DNA of 64,000 nucleotides from Paraburkholderia sp. BCC1885 (lineage in GTDB: Bacteria > Pseudomonadota > Gammaproteobacteria > Burkholderiales > Burkholderiaceae), in NCBI RefSeq assembly GCF_900996235.1, contig NZ_CAAJGM010000111.1, positions 124,001 through 188,000 on the forward strand. Direction: 5' to 3'. The translations under genes were made by a program, and so were the position numbers. Positions within the stretch are counted from its first letter, which is position 1. The number at the start of each line of letters is the position of its first letter. The notes under the pieces are model-generated. The model was given only the letters and a program-made list of their open reading frames with translations. It did not search any database and had not been told where the DNA came from. Below are positions 63,805 to 64,000 of the stretch, piece after piece.

Positions 63805-64000
63805 TCAGGCCGCCGCGTCGAGCCGCAGCCCGAGGATCAGCAGATCGCGCTCGACGCCGTCCAGCACCGCGACGCGCCGCAGCGTGCCCCATTCGCCGAA
63901 GCCGAAGCTCTGGAACAGCCGCAGGCTCGCTTCATTGTGGCCGAAAATGAAGCCCAGCACGGTGTCGATACCGAGTGCCGGCGCGGCGGCCAGCGCCGCT
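63805..64000 (-). CDS. GNAT-family acetyltransferase, C-terminal part
   Basis: The last 64 residues of a gene entering from the right edge, ending LGLRLDAAA at stop 63805-63807. GFIFGHNEASLRLFQSFGFGEWG then RRVAVLDGVERDLLILGLRL is typical of the final strands of phosphinothricin-type GNAT acetyltransferases. The cofactor-binding motif lies outside the window, so substrate cannot be discussed. Confidence 0.8.
   Translation of the reverse strand, partial: AALAAAPALGIDTVLGFIFGHNEASLRLFQSFGFGEWGTLRRVAVLDGVERDLLILGLRLDAAA

Overview
The window is GC-rich, densely coded proteobacterial DNA. Gene content points to Burkholderiales, most likely Paraburkholderia: a penA/penR-type beta-lactamase pair, a phosphoketolase-acetate kinase operon, malate synthase G, and above all a complete-looking cepacian-type (bce) exopolysaccharide locus in which the two clusters called bce-I and bce-II in Burkholderia lie next to each other. 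The genus is inferred from gene families and order; there is no rRNA gene to confirm it. No rRNA, tRNA, CRISPR array, prophage or intact insertion sequence was found.

Layout. 1-11 kb: truncated class A beta-lactamase and its divergent LysR regulator; D-cysteine desulfhydrase-like enzyme; a LysR/MFS divergent pair with an inverted repeat between them; a small DUF3096-like membrane protein; an SDR; a 12-bp tandem repeat tract; SH3-domain and ankyrin proteins; and a three-gene operon (acyl-CoA dehydrogenase, methyltransferase, glycosyltransferase). 11-24 kb: BON protein, phosphoketolase and acetate kinase, HAD hydrolase, a MerR regulator divergent from an MFS transporter, a MOSC protein, and the GlcG/GlcB pair.

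24.5-54 kb is the exopolysaccharide locus. Going rightward it holds galU (bceT), acyltransferase bceS, double glycosyltransferase bceR, flippase bceQ, a secreted beta-propeller protein, acyltransferase bceO, an SGNH hydrolase and GDP-mannose dehydratase bceN. Next come two non-polysaccharide genes (YdcH-like, PPK2), then the leftward operon bceB-C-D-E-F-G-H-I-J-K, with bceA divergent at its head. BceA, BceC, BceN and GalU make nucleotide sugars. BceB loads the first glucose-phosphate on undecaprenyl phosphate. BceG, BceH, BceJ, BceK and the two halves of BceR add sugars. BceQ flips and BceI polymerises the repeat unit. BceF, BceD and BceE control chain length and export, and the acyltransferases decorate. 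Seven transferase modules match the seven-sugar cepacian repeat. The GDP-rhamnose reductase (bceM) is not in the window.

54-64 kb: a protein made of an IS402-type transposase N-terminal domain joined to a non-transposase tail, a gene-poor AT-richer stretch, PsiF-family, SYLF-domain and membrane proteins, a GT4 transferase, a wrecked AAA ATPase pseudogene behind otsA, a Rap1a-family protein, an exported ankyrin protein, TatD nuclease, and the end of a GNAT acetyltransferase.

Most interesting non-coding signals: a shared 16-mer in two bce promoter regions with shorter relatives at two other bce positions, a four-copy 13-bp array plus a 32-bp dyad between the beta-propeller gene and bceO, and the 12-bp repeat tract near 6.9 kb. 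All functional statements are inferred from sequence.
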